A stretch of 16,597 nt of DNA, taken from positions 1 to 16,597 of the forward strand of contig JAJZXP010000406.1 of NCBI GenBank assembly GCA_021806345.1, given 5' to 3'. The notes below the pieces were generated by a model. It did not search any database and was not told where the DNA came from. It saw only the letters and a list, made by a program, of their open reading frames with translations. The stretch is from Thermoplasmata archaeon (GTDB lineage: Archaea > Thermoplasmatota > Thermoplasmata > Thermoplasmatales > Thermoplasmataceae). Numbering within the stretch: the first letter of the stretch is position 1; each line of letters starts with the position of its first letter. A program made the translations under genes and the position numbers. Of this stretch, positions 16,042 through 16,597 are shown in pieces.

Positions 16042-16063
16042 TAAATGAACCACTATTATCGCA

Positions 16064-16109
16064 TTCACTTAAACATTAATCAAATACTACCAGTCTATTT
16101 TTTTATTTT
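16064..16109 (+). repeat. Right copy of the imperfect ~47-bp direct repeat
   Basis: Matches 14761-14807 at about 37 of 47 aligned positions, with identical TTCACTTAAA and AATCAAATAC blocks. Its right part runs into a T-rich tract (TTTTTTT), which would suit an archaeal transcription terminator. The two copies bracket the YwgA-PIN module, about 1.3 kb apart. Confidence 0.5.
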
Positions 16110-16153
16110 TAAAAAATGTCAATACATAGATTCTAAAAGAGAGTATTGTTACA

Positions 16154-16330
16154 TTACTTCGTTTCTTTCCTGATTAGACAATTTTCAAACTCAAATATAT
16201 CAACTGATATTTTTGAGAGTAGTTCAATCTCTGCAATTATGATCAATTTTTCTAAGTCTGAAACTATGTTCAAAGCCTTAAAGTTTCCCTGTATGTTTAT
16301 ATATAAAGGTAAAGTAAAAATCGCATCCAC
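16154..16330 (-). CDS. Possible 58-residue protein on the minus strand
   Basis: From GTG (16330-16328) the minus strand reads 58 codons to TAA at 16156-16154. The composition is balanced and looks helical, including FKALNIVSDLEKLIIIAEIE and a C-terminal FENCLIRKETK. TATA-like sequences on the same strand (TTTTTAAG near 16357-16364 and TTATAAAC near 16365-16372) lie 30-38 bases upstream, so a leaderless or nearly leaderless message is possible. It would diverge from the MFS gene. The opposite strand has a 69-codon ORF with poorer composition (16146-16355). I recognise no family. Confidence 0.35.
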   Translation of the reverse strand: MDAIFTLPLYINIQGNFKALNIVSDLEKLIIIAEIELLSKISVDIFEFENCLIRKETK

Positions 16331-16442
16331 TTATGGCGCATCTACCAACAACTAAACTTAAAAAGTTTATAACTTAACACACAAATATCCATTAATACAT
16401 ATTTAGAAAACATCATGCATGACCAACGCTGTCATGTAACAA

Positions 16443-16450
16443 TTTATATA
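16443..16450 (+). promoter_or_regulatory. TATA box of the MFS transporter gene
   Basis: TTTATATA is centred about 26 bases before ATG 16473, the spacing of a leaderless archaeal transcript. No Shine-Dalgarno site lies before the ATG. Confidence 0.55.
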
Positions 16451-16472
16451 TAAGATATTTATCCTATCTCTT

Positions 16473-16597
16473 ATGGAAACTACTAAGTTTAGTGTGGCTT
16501 CTTCGTTGAAGAAGAGATATATAAGGATAGCGCCTATACTATTTTTTCTCTACGTTATAAATTTTTTAGACCGGGTGAACTTATCATATGCAATATC
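16473..16597 (+). CDS. MFS transporter, N-terminal part (runs off the window)
   Basis: The first 41 residues are visible. A basic N-terminus (SSLKKRYIR) leads into a hydrophobic first transmembrane helix, about residues 21-35 (rich in Ile, Leu, Phe and Tyr), ending in [11 protein letters not shown]. The FLDRVNLS motif at the end of helix 1 is characteristic of major facilitator transporters of the anion:cation symporter and related groups. Substrate cannot be told from this fragment. The start is supported by the TATA box about 26 bases upstream. It is probably a chromosomal metabolic gene marking the end of the accessory stretch. Confidence 0.85.
   Translation, partial: METTKFSVASSLKKRYIRIAPILFFLYVINFLDRVNLSYAI

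Noticed and set aside
16146..16355. 69-codon plus-strand ORF
   Set aside because: Ser/Phe/Ile-rich, no TATA or Shine-Dalgarno site; the minus-strand frame over the same bases looks more protein-like.
1..16597. CRISPR array or insertion sequence
   Set aside because: No regularly spaced repeats and no transposase motif with terminal inverted repeats were found.

Overview
The window looks archaeal and most like Thermoplasmata (Ferroplasma/Cuniculiplasma-type), although Sulfolobales cannot be excluded by eye. It is AT-rich, its genes use AGA/AGG for Arg and ATA for Ile heavily, several starts lie about 24-26 nt after a TATA-like box (leaderless transcripts), and genes inside operons are preceded by GGTGA-type Shine-Dalgarno sites. 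Its leftmost gene is a tRNA-Ala(CGC) and its rightmost the start of an MFS transporter. Everything between is accessory DNA rich in defence-type genes and gene remnants. I saw no rRNA, CRISPR array, integrase or intact transposase.

Layout. 1-125: end of an unidentified gene touching tRNA-Ala. 126-1740: gene-poor, with a small two-helix membrane protein (640-891) and at least two stretches that read like broken genes. 1810-3051: a DUF2130-type coiled-coil protein with a PD-(D/E)XK-like nuclease signature. 3128-3310: an unrecognised 60-residue protein with a clear leaderless promoter. 3844-12231: a tight four-gene operon of (1) an Eco57I-like N6-adenine methyltransferase, (2) an XRE-HTH/ImmA-IrrE metalloprotease protein, (3) a DUF4411-type PIN-domain protein and (4) a large protein with an N-terminal phospholipase-D-like nuclease domain and a SNF2 helicase. 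12996-14726: an OLD-family ATPase/TOPRIM nuclease preceded by a nine-codon upstream ORF coupled to it. 14942-15902: a YwgA-like putative antitoxin overlapping a PIN-domain toxin gene that is broken by two in-frame stops. 16473 onward: the MFS transporter.

How they may work together. The four-gene operon is the main candidate for a little-described defence system. The methyltransferase could mark self DNA and the SNF2/PLD protein could translocate on and cut unmarked DNA, which resembles the DrmMI/DrmD/DrmC side of class 1 DISARM but without DrmA or DrmB. The protease/PIN pair between them looks like a toxin-antitoxin or sensor-effector module, and may add an abortive response if restriction fails. 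The DUF2130 nuclease, the OLD nuclease and the decayed YwgA-PIN module around it are what one expects of an archaeal defence island beside a tRNA gene. Functions are inferred from motifs read by eye; no database search was possible.
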